A stretch of DNA of 62,178 nt from Haliea sp. (GTDB lineage: Bacteria > Pseudomonadota > Gammaproteobacteria > Pseudomonadales > Halieaceae). Both the position numbers and the translations under genes were made by a program. The notes under the pieces are model-generated. The model had not been told where the DNA came from. It worked only from the letters and a program-made list of their open reading frames with translations, and did no database searches. Below are positions 9,004-18,263 of the stretch, one piece after another. The stretch is from assembly GCA_002692965.1 (NCBI GenBank), contig NZNC01000027.1, positions 1 to 62,178 of the forward strand, written 5' to 3'. The number at the start of each line of letters is the position of its first letter. Positions within the stretch are counted from its first letter, which is position 1.

Positions 9004-10143
9004 CTAGTAGCCGCAGATACTGGCGTAACGATCGCGGTGGAAACCGGTATCGCCAAACACCTGCATGGTGACACGGGCGCGCTTGAGGAAAAAGCCGATT
9101 TCCAGTTCGTCGGTGACCCCGATGCCGCCGTGCATCTGTACCGCCTCGTTGGTGGCCAGCTTGATCAGCTCATTCAGCTGCGCCTTGGCCAGGCTGGCCA
9201 GCAGGGGCAGCTGCCGTGGCTGCTCATCCACCGTCGACAGGGCCTGCATCACCACGGAGCGGGCCAGCTCCAGCTCGGTCTGGATGATCGCCGCGCGGTG
9301 TTGCAGGGCCTGGAAGCTGCCGATGGGCACGCCAAACTGGACCCGCTCCTTGAGGTAGTCCACGGTGCGCCGGAACACCTCTTCGGCGCTGCCCAGCATT
9401 TCGGCGGCTAGCGCCACTCGGCCGCGATCCAGGGTCGCCTCCAGCGCGTCCGCAGCCTCCCCCAGGGCCCCCAGCGCGTTGCTGGCGGGGACACTGACCC
9501 CATCAAAGCTGACATTGGCCGCGTTGCGGCTGTCGGCCATGACGGTGCGCTGGACGCTGACACCCGCGGCATCCCGCGGTACCCGCACCAGGCTGATGCC
9601 GTCGCGACTGTCCGCTTCACCGGCAGTGCGGCAGACCACCAGCAGCTCGTCGGCGCTGTGGCCGTCGAGGACAAAGGTCTTGCAGCCGTTGATGACCAGC
9701 TGCTCGCCCTGCTGCTCAACCCGGGTGGCGATCTGCCAGGGATTGTGGTGGTGGGACTCCTCCAGAGCCAGTGCCAGGGTCAGCTCACCCGCGGCAATGC
9801 GCGGCAGCAGATCTTCCTTCTGGGCTTCGCTGCCAGCCAGCAGGACAGCCGAGGCACCCACTGCCGCCGTGGCGAACAGGGGCGAAGCGACCAGGTTGCG
9901 CCCGGTCTCCTGCATGACTACGCCGAGCCCGGTGAAACCGAACTCCAGGCCGCCGTAGGCTTCCGGCAGGATGATGCTGGCCCAGCCCAGTTCGACCATG
10001 TTCCGCCACAGGTCCTGGCTGTAGCCAAGGCTGTCGCGGGTGTCGCGCAGCTTGCGCAGGGCTTCCACGGGCGCCTCCTTGTTCAGGAATTCGCGGGCGC
10101 TGTCCTGCAGGAATCGCTGTTCTTCATTGAATACCAATGCCAT
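9004..10143 (-). CDS. Acyl-CoA dehydrogenase, short-type subunit
   Basis: This is an FAD-dependent acyl-CoA dehydrogenase fold of 379 residues introducing a 2,3-double bond into an acyl-CoA. The N-terminal helical domain, the central beta domain and the C-terminal motif VQMHGGIGVTDELEIGFFL are visible. The chain stops soon after, at RYASICGY, and lacks the C-terminal EGT/GGTSE segment that carries the catalytic glutamate in medium-chain enzymes. A good ribosome-binding site (GAGGAG) precedes the ATG at 10143. The gene starts 10 bp after the stop of the partner dehydrogenase, as expected for an alpha2beta2 heteromer such as the paired enzymes of bacterial steroid side-chain degradation. Confidence 0.85.
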   Translation of the reverse strand: MALVFNEEQRFLQDSAREFLNKEAPVEALRKLRDTRDSLGYSQDLWRNMVELGWASIILPEAYGGLEFGFTGLGVVMQETGRNLVASPLFATAAVGASAVLLAGSEAQKEDLLPRIAAGELTLALALEESHHHNPWQIATRVEQQGEQLVINGCKTFVLDGHSADELLVVCRTAGEADSRDGISLVRVPRDAAGVSVQRTVMADSRNAANVSFDGVSVPASNALGALGEAADALEATLDRGRVALAAEMLGSAEEVFRRTVDYLKERVQFGVPIGSFQALQHRAAIIQTELELARSVVMQALSTVDEQPRQLPLLASLAKAQLNELIKLATNEAVQMHGGIGVTDELEIGFFLKRARVTMQVFGDTGFHRDRYASICGY

Positions 10144-10153
10144 ATGCTGCTCC

Positions 10154-11362
10154 TCAGGCTCCCTTCGCGGATTGGTTGGCCTGCGGCAACTGCAGGACGT
10201 TCTTGGCGATGACGTTGAGCTGGATTTCGCTGGTACCGCCGGCGATGGTCATGGTCTTGGACATCGCCCACATGCGCAGGGTATCCAGCTCCTCCTCGGT
10301 AAAGCCTTCGCCTTCCCAGCCGAGGCCGCGGCTGCCGAGTATGGCCAGCAGCAATTCGAACTTCTCTTTCTCCGCCTCGGTACCCAGGTACTTCATGGTC
10401 AGGGGCGCGGCACTTTGCTGGCCGGCATTGCGTTCCTCGAAGGTACGGAAGTGGGTCAGGCCGATCGCGTGCATGCGCATCTCGTAGCGCACCAAATCAT
10501 TGCGCAGCTGGCCGTCGGCAATCTTGCCGTCGCGGAAGGCGAGGTATTCCCGCGCCGCGGGTACCGGCGACAGCACCTTGCGCGGGCTTTCGCTGCCGAT
10601 CTCCGCCATCAGCTTGCGCTCATGCACCAGCAGTGCCTTGGCCACGGACCAGCCACCGTTCAGCGGGCCGACCAGGTTTTCCTTGGGCACCTTCACGTTG
10701 TCGAAGAAGGTCTGGCAGAATTCGGACTCCCCGCTGATCAACTCGATCGGTGTGACGCTGACCCCGGGGTCATTCATGTCGATCAGCAGGAAGCTGATCC
10801 CTTCCTGTTTCTTGACGTCCGGGTTGGTGCGCACCAGGCAGAAGATCCAGTCGGACTTGTCGGCGTTGGTGGTCCAGATCTTGCTGCCGTTGACCAGGAA
10901 ATGGTCGCCCTTGTCTTCGGCGCGGGTCTGCAGGCTGGCCAGGTCGGAGCCGGAGCCTGGCTCGGAATAGCCCTGGAACCAGCGCACTTCGCCATTGACA
11001 ATGGCGCGCAGATGGCGCTGTTTCTGCTCCTCGGTACCGTACTCGAGTAGCGCCGGACCCAGCATCCAGATGCCCAGGCTGAACAGCGGCGTGCGTGCGT
11101 TGATGCGCTTCATTTCTTCCTTGAGGACCTTGCCCTGCTGGGGCGTGAGGCCACCGCCGCCGTAGGCCTCGGGCCACTCGGGCGCGGTCCAGCCGCGGTC
11201 GCGCATGCGCTCGAACCAGAGGCGTGAATCCTCGCTGGGGAATTCGCCTTTGCGGCCGCCCCAGTACTGGTCGGCGGGGGTCGTTGGCAGGCGTTGGGAT
11301 TGCGGGCAATTGGCTTCCAGCCACTCCCGGGTCTCGGCGCGAAAACGTTCCAGGTCGTCCAC
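10154..11362 (-). CDS. Acyl-CoA dehydrogenase, long-type subunit
   Basis: This is a second, clearly different acyl-CoA dehydrogenase (402 residues) and the first gene of the minus-strand operon. Family hallmarks are EPGSGSDLASLQTRAEDKGD, which binds FAD and substrate, and the C-terminal MTIAGGTSEIQLNVIAKNVL. Where medium-chain enzymes have the catalytic glutamate (YEGT), this protein has IAGGT, so catalysis must use another base or depend on the partner subunit at 9004-10143. It is divergent from a short-chain dehydrogenase gene with a shared 224-bp control region containing a palindrome. Confidence 0.87.
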   Translation of the reverse strand: MDDLERFRAETREWLEANCPQSQRLPTTPADQYWGGRKGEFPSEDSRLWFERMRDRGWTAPEWPEAYGGGGLTPQQGKVLKEEMKRINARTPLFSLGIWMLGPALLEYGTEEQKQRHLRAIVNGEVRWFQGYSEPGSGSDLASLQTRAEDKGDHFLVNGSKIWTTNADKSDWIFCLVRTNPDVKKQEGISFLLIDMNDPGVSVTPIELISGESEFCQTFFDNVKVPKENLVGPLNGGWSVAKALLVHERKLMAEIGSESPRKVLSPVPAAREYLAFRDGKIADGQLRNDLVRYEMRMHAIGLTHFRTFEERNAGQQSAAPLTMKYLGTEAEKEKFELLLAILGSRGLGWEGEGFTEEELDTLRMWAMSKTMTIAGGTSEIQLNVIAKNVLQLPQANQSAKGA

Positions 11363-11415
11363 GGTGTACTCCTGTTCAGGGGGAACCGCCGGCGCGGAGC
11401 CGCGCGGGCGCGTCT

Positions 11416-11431
11416 GTCAAACCGGTTAGAC
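11416..11431. promoter_or_regulatory. Palindromic operator candidate in divergent promoter region
   Basis: GTCAAACCGGTTAGAC is a 16-bp inverted repeat with a single mismatched pair around the core AACCGGTT. It lies 53 bp upstream of the acyl-CoA dehydrogenase start and 155 bp upstream of the short-chain dehydrogenase start. Size and symmetry fit a TetR-family operator, a regulator class that often controls acyl-CoA and steroid catabolic genes. No regulator gene is adjacent. Confidence 0.45.
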
Positions 11432-11586
11432 TAGCGCCTGCCGGCAGAACTGCAATAACTTCATCTGTCACGCCGGCTGACATTTGCGATCGCGCCCGCT
11501 GGTTCAGGAGCGCAGACTGCGAGCGTTGACCGGCTGCCGGTGCGCCGGCATGCTCCTGCGCTCCATTCCCATAACGGATAACAGTC

Positions 11587-12336
11587 ATGCGTCGTTTTGA
11601 AAATCGGGTCGTCCTGGTGACAGGGGCCGGCAGCGGCATTGGCCGCGCTAGCGCCCAGCGTATTGCCACTGAAGGTGGGCGGGTCTTCTGTCTGGATATT
11701 GCGCCGGAGGGGCTCGAGGGCACGGTCGCGGCGATCCGCGACGCGGGGGGCGAGGCGGCTTCGCGTGTCTGCGACGTCGCCGATGAAGCTCAGGTCAATG
11801 CCGCCGTGGCGGCCTGCGTGGAACACTTCGGCAGCCTCTATGCCCTGGTCAACATGGCGGGCCTGCTGCGCTTCGATGACACGCGGGAGCTGCGCACCGC
11901 GGACTGGCAGCGCGTCATGGACATCAACCTGTCCGGCACCATGTACCTGTGCCGGGCGGCCATCCCGCACCTGCTGGAAACCCGCGGTAGCATTGTCAAC
12001 GCCGCCAGCACCGCGGCGCTGTCGGGCCTGCCCTGGGGTGTCGCCTACTCGGCCAGCAAGGGTGGCGTGCTGGCGATGACCCGCAGCATCGCCGTGGAGT
12101 ATGCCAAGCGCGGTGTGCGTGCCAACTGTGTCTGCCCTGGCGATATCAAGACCGGCATGACGGTGGATATCGACTGGCCGGAAACCATGGATTTCGAGCT
12201 GATCGGGCGGATCTCTTCCCTGTCGGGCCCCAAGGGGCCAGAGGTCATGGCCGGTGTGATTGCCATGCTGGCCTCGGAGGATGCCGTGCACATCACCGGC
12301 GAGGACATTCGGGTCGACGGTGGCACTTTGTCCTGA
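11587..12336 (+). CDS. Short-chain dehydrogenase/reductase
   Basis: This is a classical SDR of 249 residues using NAD(P)H to interconvert an alcohol and a ketone. The TGAGSGIG nucleotide-binding motif is at residues 12-19, catalytic S141 lies in VNAASTAAL, and Y154/K158 form YSASK. The aspartate in FCLDIAPEG after beta-2 favours NAD(H) over NADP(H). It is divergent from the acyl-CoA dehydrogenase/isomerase operon, so it may act in the same catabolic pathway, for example as a hydroxysteroid or 3-hydroxyacyl dehydrogenase. The substrate is not determined by sequence. Confidence 0.88.
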   Translation: MRRFENRVVLVTGAGSGIGRASAQRIATEGGRVFCLDIAPEGLEGTVAAIRDAGGEAASRVCDVADEAQVNAAVAACVEHFGSLYALVNMAGLLRFDDTRELRTADWQRVMDINLSGTMYLCRAAIPHLLETRGSIVNAASTAALSGLPWGVAYSASKGGVLAMTRSIAVEYAKRGVRANCVCPGDIKTGMTVDIDWPETMDFELIGRISSLSGPKGPEVMAGVIAMLASEDAVHITGEDIRVDGGTLS

Positions 12337-12350
12337 GGGTCACCGTGTGT

Positions 12351-12377
12351 CGGGCCCGCGGTGCACCGCGTGGCCCG
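12351..12377. terminator. Nested GC hairpin between convergent genes
   Basis: CGGGCC (12351-12356) pairs with GGCCCG (12372-12377) and encloses the palindromic CGCGGTGCACCGCG. It fills much of the 53-bp gap between the convergent short-chain dehydrogenase and serine protease genes. No T-run follows, so classic intrinsic termination is doubtful. Confidence 0.35.
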
Positions 12378-12389
12378 GTGCGCTGACGG

Positions 12390-13477
<1,088 letters not shown>

Positions 13478-13481
<4 letters not shown>

Positions 13482-14209
13482 GGCGCGTGCTCCTCGTTGG
13501 TGAAATGAGTCAGGAAGGCGCGTATGCGCGCGGCGTTGGCGCCCATGTCGCCGACGCCGACCCGCGACACCGAGCGCAGGTCGATGTCGCTGCCACCCAC
13601 GCGGGGGCTGACACGGATCACGATGTCATCCCGAAAGCCCATGATGGCGGTCGTAGCCACTGCCTCGAGCCGCCCGTTGGGTGCATCCCGATAGACCAGC
13701 TCCCAGCCCAGTTGTTCCGCGATATCCGCGGCGCGCTCCAGTGCCTGCTGTGGCGGCAGGGTGCTGTGCAGCGTTTCCAGGTCGGGGTAGGCCTGGGCCT
13801 GTCGTTCCAGGCTCTCCGGCTTGATTGCCAGGGTATTGGCCTCGCTGCCGCGCAGCTCGGGCGCATGCACGAAGACCGGCGGGTCCTCCAGATCCGTGGT
13901 GATGTCGTGAATCGGGGGGTAGTCGCCGCGGGTCGCCAGCACCGAGAGCAACAGCAGTGTGCCCGGCAGCACCAGCAGGGCCCGCGTGAGTACAGCACCG
14001 GTGCTGGCGCGAAACCGCGGCCAGGCCAACAGCACAAGGGCGACCAGTAACACCAGGGCGGAGAGCAGGCAGGTTAGCGCATACAGCGCCAACCCGGCCT
14101 GCCAGGCGCCGGCACGGACGACCAACACGGAAATCGGCAACAGGGCCAGCAGCACGGCGCCGGCATAGCCGAGGGTTCGAATACTTGCGGGAAGAGAGCG
14201 GGATGACAT
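13478..14209 (-). CDS. DUF1499 membrane protein
   Basis: This 243-residue protein has three or four N-terminal hydrophobic helices (within about 10-95) and a soluble C-terminal DUF1499 domain. The family pattern shows as YPDLETLHS, a GRLEAVATT segment, GFRDDIVIRV and the closing RSVSRVGVGDMGANAARIRAFL. The molecular function of DUF1499 is not established. It lies upstream of and overlaps the S1C protease, so the pair is probably one envelope-related operon. The ATG at 14209 faces the EthD-like gene across a 175-bp divergent region. Confidence 0.8.
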
Positions 14210-14285
14210 GGCTGTTTCCTTGGCGGCTCTTTTACTGCAGCTTACTACGTTTTTCCGGGGGATTGGTTCAACAGCTCAGGCAGGC

Positions 14286-14320
14286 GGTACGGGGCTGGCC
14301 CCGGAGATTGAGCCCGTACC
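14286..14320. promoter_or_regulatory. Strong inverted repeat in divergent intergenic region
   Basis: GGTACGGG plus CT on the left arm (14286-14296, with one bulged G) pairs with AGCCCGTACC on the right arm (14311-14320) around a 14-nt loop. It lies 65 bp upstream of the EthD-like gene. It could be a regulatory RNA hairpin or a protein-binding repeat. No T-run follows. Confidence 0.35.
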
Positions 14321-14384
14321 AGGCATCTGATTAACTGCCCTCTGCCCGTCCGCGGGCCACCCTTGCAGATCGGAGAAAAAGCTC

Positions 14385-15101
14385 ATGGAAAAAGTGCTCT
14401 ACGCCCTGTGGATCGACGATGCGGATGACGGCGACAGTCTGCGGGGTGCGCTGCTGTCGGACTTCGTGCCGGCCGCACTGGCTTTGCCCCAGGTGCATGG
14501 CTTGCGAGTGGCCGTGGCGGACAGCGCCGTGCGTCCGGCCGCGGACAAATGTATGTCCACCAGCGGGCCGCTGCCCTCGGCACTGCTCTCCGTGTGGCTG
14601 GATGATGGCTGGTTCCGGGATGCCCTTGAGGCTCTCCTGCCGCGCCAGGTGAGCCAGCTGCGCGCCTGGCTGGTCAGCGAGGCGGAGCCTATCGTCAACA
14701 CGACACAGCCTCCCGCGGATGACGGCCGGGTTCCGGGCTTTTGCCAGATTGCCATGCTGCAGCGGCCGCCGCGCCTCGATCGCGATACCTGGCTGGGAAT
14801 CTGGAAGGGCAGTCACGGGCAGGTGGCTATCGACACCCAGTCCACTTTCGGTTACCGGCAGAACCTGATTGTGCATGACCTGGGAGGTGCCGAGGGAGTG
14901 GAGTTGCACGCCATCGTCGAGGAGAACTTCCCGGCGGAAGCGATGACCTCAAACCACGCCTTTTTCGCCGCCAGTGACGACGCCACCCTGGAGGCCAACT
15001 ACCAGGCCATGATGGACAGCTGTCACCGTTTCATCGACTACGACCGCATCGACGTCGCGGTGATGAGCGAGTACAGCTTTCTGCCGCAGCGCGCTCACTG
15101 A
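14385..15101 (+). CDS. EthD-domain protein
   Basis: This 238-residue protein appears to contain two ferredoxin-like halves. The C-terminal half, from about residue 115 ([19 protein letters not shown] then KGSHGQVAI), is recognisable as an EthD-type domain, a dimeric alpha-beta barrel fold found beside oxidative catabolic genes. A ribosome-binding site (GGAG) precedes the ATG. Its stop overlaps the convergent htpX gene by 7 bp. EthD relatives often accompany acyl-CoA or steroid catabolic genes, and the acyl-CoA dehydrogenase cluster is 2 kb away. Its function remains unknown. Confidence 0.65.
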   Translation: MEKVLYALWIDDADDGDSLRGALLSDFVPAALALPQVHGLRVAVADSAVRPAADKCMSTSGPLPSALLSVWLDDGWFRDALEALLPRQVSQLRAWLVSEAEPIVNTTQPPADDGRVPGFCQIAMLQRPPRLDRDTWLGIWKGSHGQVAIDTQSTFGYRQNLIVHDLGGAEGVELHAIVEENFPAEAMTSNHAFFAASDDATLEANYQAMMDSCHRFIDYDRIDVAVMSEYSFLPQRAH

Positions 15102-15979
15102 GCGCGCTGCAGGGCGCGAATGCGGTCCTCCAGCGGCGGGTGGGAGCGAAACAGTGCCGCGAAACCTTCTTTCAACTGTTCGGTAATGCCGAAGGCCTTC
15201 AGTTCCCCGGGCAGCTCCTGGGGCAGGCCCTGTTCCGCCCGCAGGCGTTGCAGGGCGGCGATCATGGCGCCACTGCCGGCCAGGCCGGCTCCCGCGGCGT
15301 CGGCCCGATATTCCCGCCAGCGCGAGAACCAGAACACGATCATGCTGGCCAAAATGCCGAGCACCAGTTCGGCGACAATGGTCACCACGAAGTAGCCAAT
15401 GCCGTAGCCCCGCTCGGTCTTGAACACCAGGCGGTCCACGGTGTGCCCGATAATGCGGGCGAGGAACATGACAAAGGTGTTGACCACCCCCTGGATCAGG
15501 GTCAGGGTCACCATGTCGCCATTGGCCACGTGGCCAATCTCGTGGGCCATGACCGCGCGGACCTCCTCGGGGCGGAAGCGCTGCAGCATGCCGCTGGAGA
15601 CCGCGACCAGGGCGGCGTTGCGATTCCACCCGGTGGCGAAGGCGTTGGAGGCCTCCGAGGGGAAAATGCCCACCTCGGGCATGCCGATACCGGCTTCCGT
15701 CGCCAGCTCGCGCACCGTGTCCAGCAGCCACTGCTCCTGCCGGTTGCGCGGCTGTTCAATGATGTAGGTGCCGGTGCCGCGTTTGGCCATCCATTTGGAG
15801 AGGAACAGCGAGATCATGGCGCCGCCCATGCCGAAGACGCCACAGAAAATCAGCAGTGACCCCAGGTTCAGGTCGACGCCGTTGGCGGCGAGGATGCCCC
15901 CCAGGCCGAACAGGTTGAAAATCAGGCTGACCAGTACCAGCACGGCGAGGTTGGTCGCCAGGAAGAGCAGGATTCTCAT
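15095..15979 (-). CDS. htpX: Membrane zinc metalloprotease HtpX
   Basis: HtpX is a heat-shock-linked inner-membrane protease that degrades misfolded membrane proteins. The 294-residue length matches E. coli HtpX (293). Two N-terminal helices (about 4-24 and 38-60) precede the zinc motif HEIGH (H146, E147, H150), the third ligand E223 in [10 protein letters not shown], and further helices between. The ATG at 15979 was chosen because the protein then begins [10 protein letters not shown] as in the family; the longer frame upstream has no similarity. It follows the 122-residue gene by 10 bp. Confidence 0.96.
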   Translation of the reverse strand: MRILLFLATNLAVLVLVSLIFNLFGLGGILAANGVDLNLGSLLIFCGVFGMGGAMISLFLSKWMAKRGTGTYIIEQPRNRQEQWLLDTVRELATEAGIGMPEVGIFPSEASNAFATGWNRNAALVAVSSGMLQRFRPEEVRAVMAHEIGHVANGDMVTLTLIQGVVNTFVMFLARIIGHTVDRLVFKTERGYGIGYFVVTIVAELVLGILASMIVFWFSRWREYRADAAGAGLAGSGAMIAALQRLRAEQGLPQELPGELKAFGITEQLKEGFAALFRSHPPLEDRIRALQRAQ

Positions 15980-15989
15980 GGCAGGGGTA

Positions 15990-16358
15990 TCACTCCGGGT
16001 GAGTCGTTGAATCGTTCGCTTTGACCGCGTCGTCGTTCGTGCGGTTCCCGATGCGGCTGTCGGTGGACGCGGTATTTGCGGGTCTATCGCCCGCGCTCTC
16101 GGCATCGGTGGCAGGCAGCGGGATCGAGCTGACTTCCAGCACGGGCTCACCCCGTTCGGTCACCGGCACGGCAATCACCTCGCCGCGCAGGTCGACATCC
16201 TTGGCGCTCAACTCGAACAGCAGGTTGACCCCTTCGTCGCGGTGCTTGACCCGGGCCACACCGCGCGGGTCGCGGCCATCCACCCAGGCCTTGCTCTTGC
16301 CCCAGTAATGCCCAAGCTGGTTGCGCACGACGTGAACTTCCTGACTCACCGAATCCAT
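15990..16358 (-). CDS. Hypothetical protein upstream of htpX
   Basis: This is a 122-residue soluble protein that I do not recognise. Residues 1-75 look folded ([38 protein letters not shown]), while the last 45 are rich in Asp, Thr and Asn and probably disordered. It has no signal peptide or membrane helix. It lies 10 bp upstream of htpX on the same strand, so the two are likely co-transcribed. Confidence 0.6.
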   Translation of the reverse strand: MDSVSQEVHVVRNQLGHYWGKSKAWVDGRDPRGVARVKHRDEGVNLLFELSAKDVDLRGEVIAVPVTERGEPVLEVSSIPLPATDAESAGDRPANTASTDSRIGNRTNDDAVKANDSTTHPE

Positions 16359-16446
16359 CTCCCTGGCTGGTATGTGGGCAGCGCAGTGTAATCAAGCTCG
16401 CCCCCTCCGGCCAGCGTCCACCCCCTGTTCGGCGGCGCGGGCAGTT

Positions 16447-17172
16447 TCAGTCGAGCAGGAAGTCCTTGGCTTCATTGATCTTGGCGGCCAGGTAATCGTT
16501 GCCGCCGCGGTCCGGGTGCAGTTTCTGCATCAGGCGGCGGTGGGCGGCGATGATTTCCTCGCGACTGGCTTCCTCCCCCAATCCCAGCACCGCCAGGGCC
16601 TCGGCCCGGGTCAGGCCGCCGCCCCCGTCGCCCGCCCCCGGCGGTGGTTCGCTGTCCTCGAACGAGGCCCCGGGAAAACGCTGTTGCAGGTAGCTGTCCA
16701 GTAGCTGCAAGGCCTCGCTGTCCTGCTTTGCGCAGTAGCGCCGGAGTTCCTCGAGCTGCTCGCGGTCCATCTCCGCCAGCTGCCAGTCGCGCCAGGGGCC
16801 CTGCAGCACTTCACCGCTCAGCTCGCCGCTTTCGTGGTCCAGGTGCATGCGCAGGGTTGCCGTCTCCACCGTCGACTGACCGCCGCCACTGCTGCTGGCG
16901 CCGGCATGCTGCTGGCGCAGCGAGGCGAGCATGGGGAAGTAGCGAATCAGCAGGGGAAGCAATTGGCGCAGTCCCACCAGCAGACCCGTCAGTGCGGCGC
17001 CAACCCAGTGCATGCGCCCGGTCAGGGTGAGGTAGACCACGACCACCACGGTGACGGCGAGGCCGAGTTTCAGGTACTCGCCGCGCCGCTTGTGCGGGGG
17101 GAGGGAGCGGGCGCGCAAGAACAGGATATACAGTGCAATGGCAATCGCCAGCAGGAGCAGAAGTCTCGGCAC
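16447..17172 (-). CDS. Membrane-anchored protein with C-terminal J domain
   Basis: This 241-residue protein has two N-terminal membrane helices (about 3-20 and 34-51), possibly a third near 55-80, a linker region, and a J domain at the extreme C-terminus. The HPD motif that stimulates Hsp70 ATPase is at 219-221, followed by KINEAKDFLL. A C-terminal J domain on a membrane anchor resembles the TIM14/DnaJ-like type rather than DnaJ or DjlA. It starts 8 bp after the stop of the vWA-like gene. The Hsp70 partner is presumably the cytosolic DnaK, recruited to the inner membrane. Confidence 0.85.
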   Translation of the reverse strand: MPRLLLLLAIAIALYILFLRARSLPPHKRRGEYLKLGLAVTVVVVVYLTLTGRMHWVGAALTGLLVGLRQLLPLLIRYFPMLASLRQQHAGASSSGGGQSTVETATLRMHLDHESGELSGEVLQGPWRDWQLAEMDREQLEELRRYCAKQDSEALQLLDSYLQQRFPGASFEDSEPPPGAGDGGGGLTRAEALAVLGLGEEASREEIIAAHRRLMQKLHPDRGGNDYLAAKINEAKDFLLD

Positions 17173-17180
17173 GCGGGCCC

Positions 17181-17867
17181 TCAGTGCGGCAGTTGTTGAA
17201 GCAGCAGTTTAGCACCTTCACTGGTGTGGCTTTCCAGGGCCTTGCGGCCGCCCGCTGCGTAGCGCGCGACAGCGCCCAGCAATTCCGACAGCCTTGTGGC
17301 ACTGCGCTGGTCGAAACGGGCCCAGGCGCCGCCACTGAGGCGGGCCATGCTCTGGAAGGTGTCGCGAACTCGCGGGTCGTCGCCTTCCTGAAACAGGAAC
17401 AGGGGGAGTTTCAGCAGGCCCAGTTCACCCGCGAGCTGGCACAGGTCATCCGGGGATTCTTCCAGAGCATCGCCGATGAAGACCAGTGCCCGCAGGGGTG
17501 TCTTGCGGTGCTCTGCCCGTGCGTGACGCAGCAGGCGGGCGATCTGGGTGTGGCCGCCCTCGCAGTGAACCCGGGCCATGGCGGCGGCCAGTGCCCCGGT
17601 GTCCTGCAACCAGCCGGTGGCCTGGAGTTCGTGAAAACCGCGGTAGTAGCAAAGCTGCACGGCGAGGGACGTGTCGGATCCCACGGCGCGGAACATGTCG
17701 GCCTGGAGCTGGCGAGCGAGTTTCCAGGTGGGCTGGCGACTGGCGGTGGCGTCCACCGCAAAGAGAAGGCGGGGCTGCCGGCGCGCGACCGTGGCGATGG
17801 CGCGGTGTTTGCCGAGGAAGGCCTGGACCTCGCCGGGGCCCGCGATACGTGAGGGGGGTCTGCTCAT
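17181..17867 (-). CDS. vWA-like domain protein
   Basis: This 228-residue protein has a von Willebrand A-like core. LLFAVDATASRQP supplies a DxTxS-type metal site (D39, T41, S43), and later strands are visible at ALVFIGDALEE and LPLFLFQEGDD. There is no signal peptide, so it is likely cytoplasmic. It overlaps the upstream 68-residue gene by 4 bp and is 8 bp from the membrane J-domain gene, forming a tight three-gene unit. I recall vWA/J-domain pairs in other Proteobacteria but no established role. Confidence 0.72.
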   Translation of the reverse strand: MSRPPSRIAGPGEVQAFLGKHRAIATVARRQPRLLFAVDATASRQPTWKLARQLQADMFRAVGSDTSLAVQLCYYRGFHELQATGWLQDTGALAAAMARVHCEGGHTQIARLLRHARAEHRKTPLRALVFIGDALEESPDDLCQLAGELGLLKLPLFLFQEGDDPRVRDTFQSMARLSGGAWARFDQRSATRLSELLGAVARYAAGGRKALESHTSEGAKLLLQQLPH

Positions 17868-18070
17868 CTACCCTGGCGTGGCTCCCCCGGGGCATTGAGC
17901 TGGTTCAGCTCGCGCAGGTAGCGGCGGCGCTGGGTCAGTTCCTGGACCGCGCGGCGGGAACAGGCATCGCGCTGACGGTCGTCGGACTGCACCACAATCT
18001 GCCACAGCTTGCGACTGCTCAGCTCGCGGGGATCAAAGGCTGTATTCTGCTGGTTCATCTGCTTGCTCAC
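17864..18070 (-). CDS. Small hypothetical protein, first gene of the vWA/J-domain unit
   Basis: This 68-residue, highly charged, helix-prone protein ([31 protein letters not shown]) has no membrane segment. Its TGA overlaps the ATG of the vWA-like gene, which indicates coupled translation. The palindrome CAGACCGGTCTG lies 19 bp upstream of its start. I do not recognise a family. The conserved look of the [11 protein letters not shown] segment suggests a real gene. Confidence 0.6.
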   Translation of the reverse strand: MSKQMNQQNTAFDPRELSSRKLWQIVVQSDDRQRDACSRRAVQELTQRRRYLRELNQLNAPGEPRQGR

Positions 18071-18089
18071 TTTTCGATTCCGATGCTAT

Positions 18090-18101
18090 CAGACCGGTCT
18101 G
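18090..18101. promoter_or_regulatory. Perfect 12-bp palindrome CAGACCGGTCTG
   Basis: This palindrome sits between the divergent 68-residue gene (start 18070) and msrA (start 18264). It resembles AGACC...GGTCT sites bound by several TetR-family regulators. Its position, close to the minus-strand start, would suit repression of the small-protein/vWA/J-domain unit. Confidence 0.4.
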
Positions 18102-18227
18102 ACGCCGTCATGTTCCGTCGCGATCAGCTCTTGTCCGGCCGCGCCCAGTGTCTCAGCTGGCTGTGACAGATTTGTGATGCTGATGCCGGGCCCATCGGGC
18201 AGGGGGGCGCGATCCTACAGGCCCCGG

Positions 18228-18257
18228 TTGTTGCGGCAGCGGCGAGGTGGCTATACT
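18228..18257 (+). promoter_or_regulatory. Candidate msrA promoter giving a leaderless start
   Basis: TTGTTG (18228-18233) and TATACT (18252-18257) are separated by 18 bp. The msrA ATG begins 6 bases after the -10 box, exactly where transcription would be expected to start. No Shine-Dalgarno is present at normal spacing. Confidence 0.45.
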
Positions 18258-18263
18258 TGTGAC

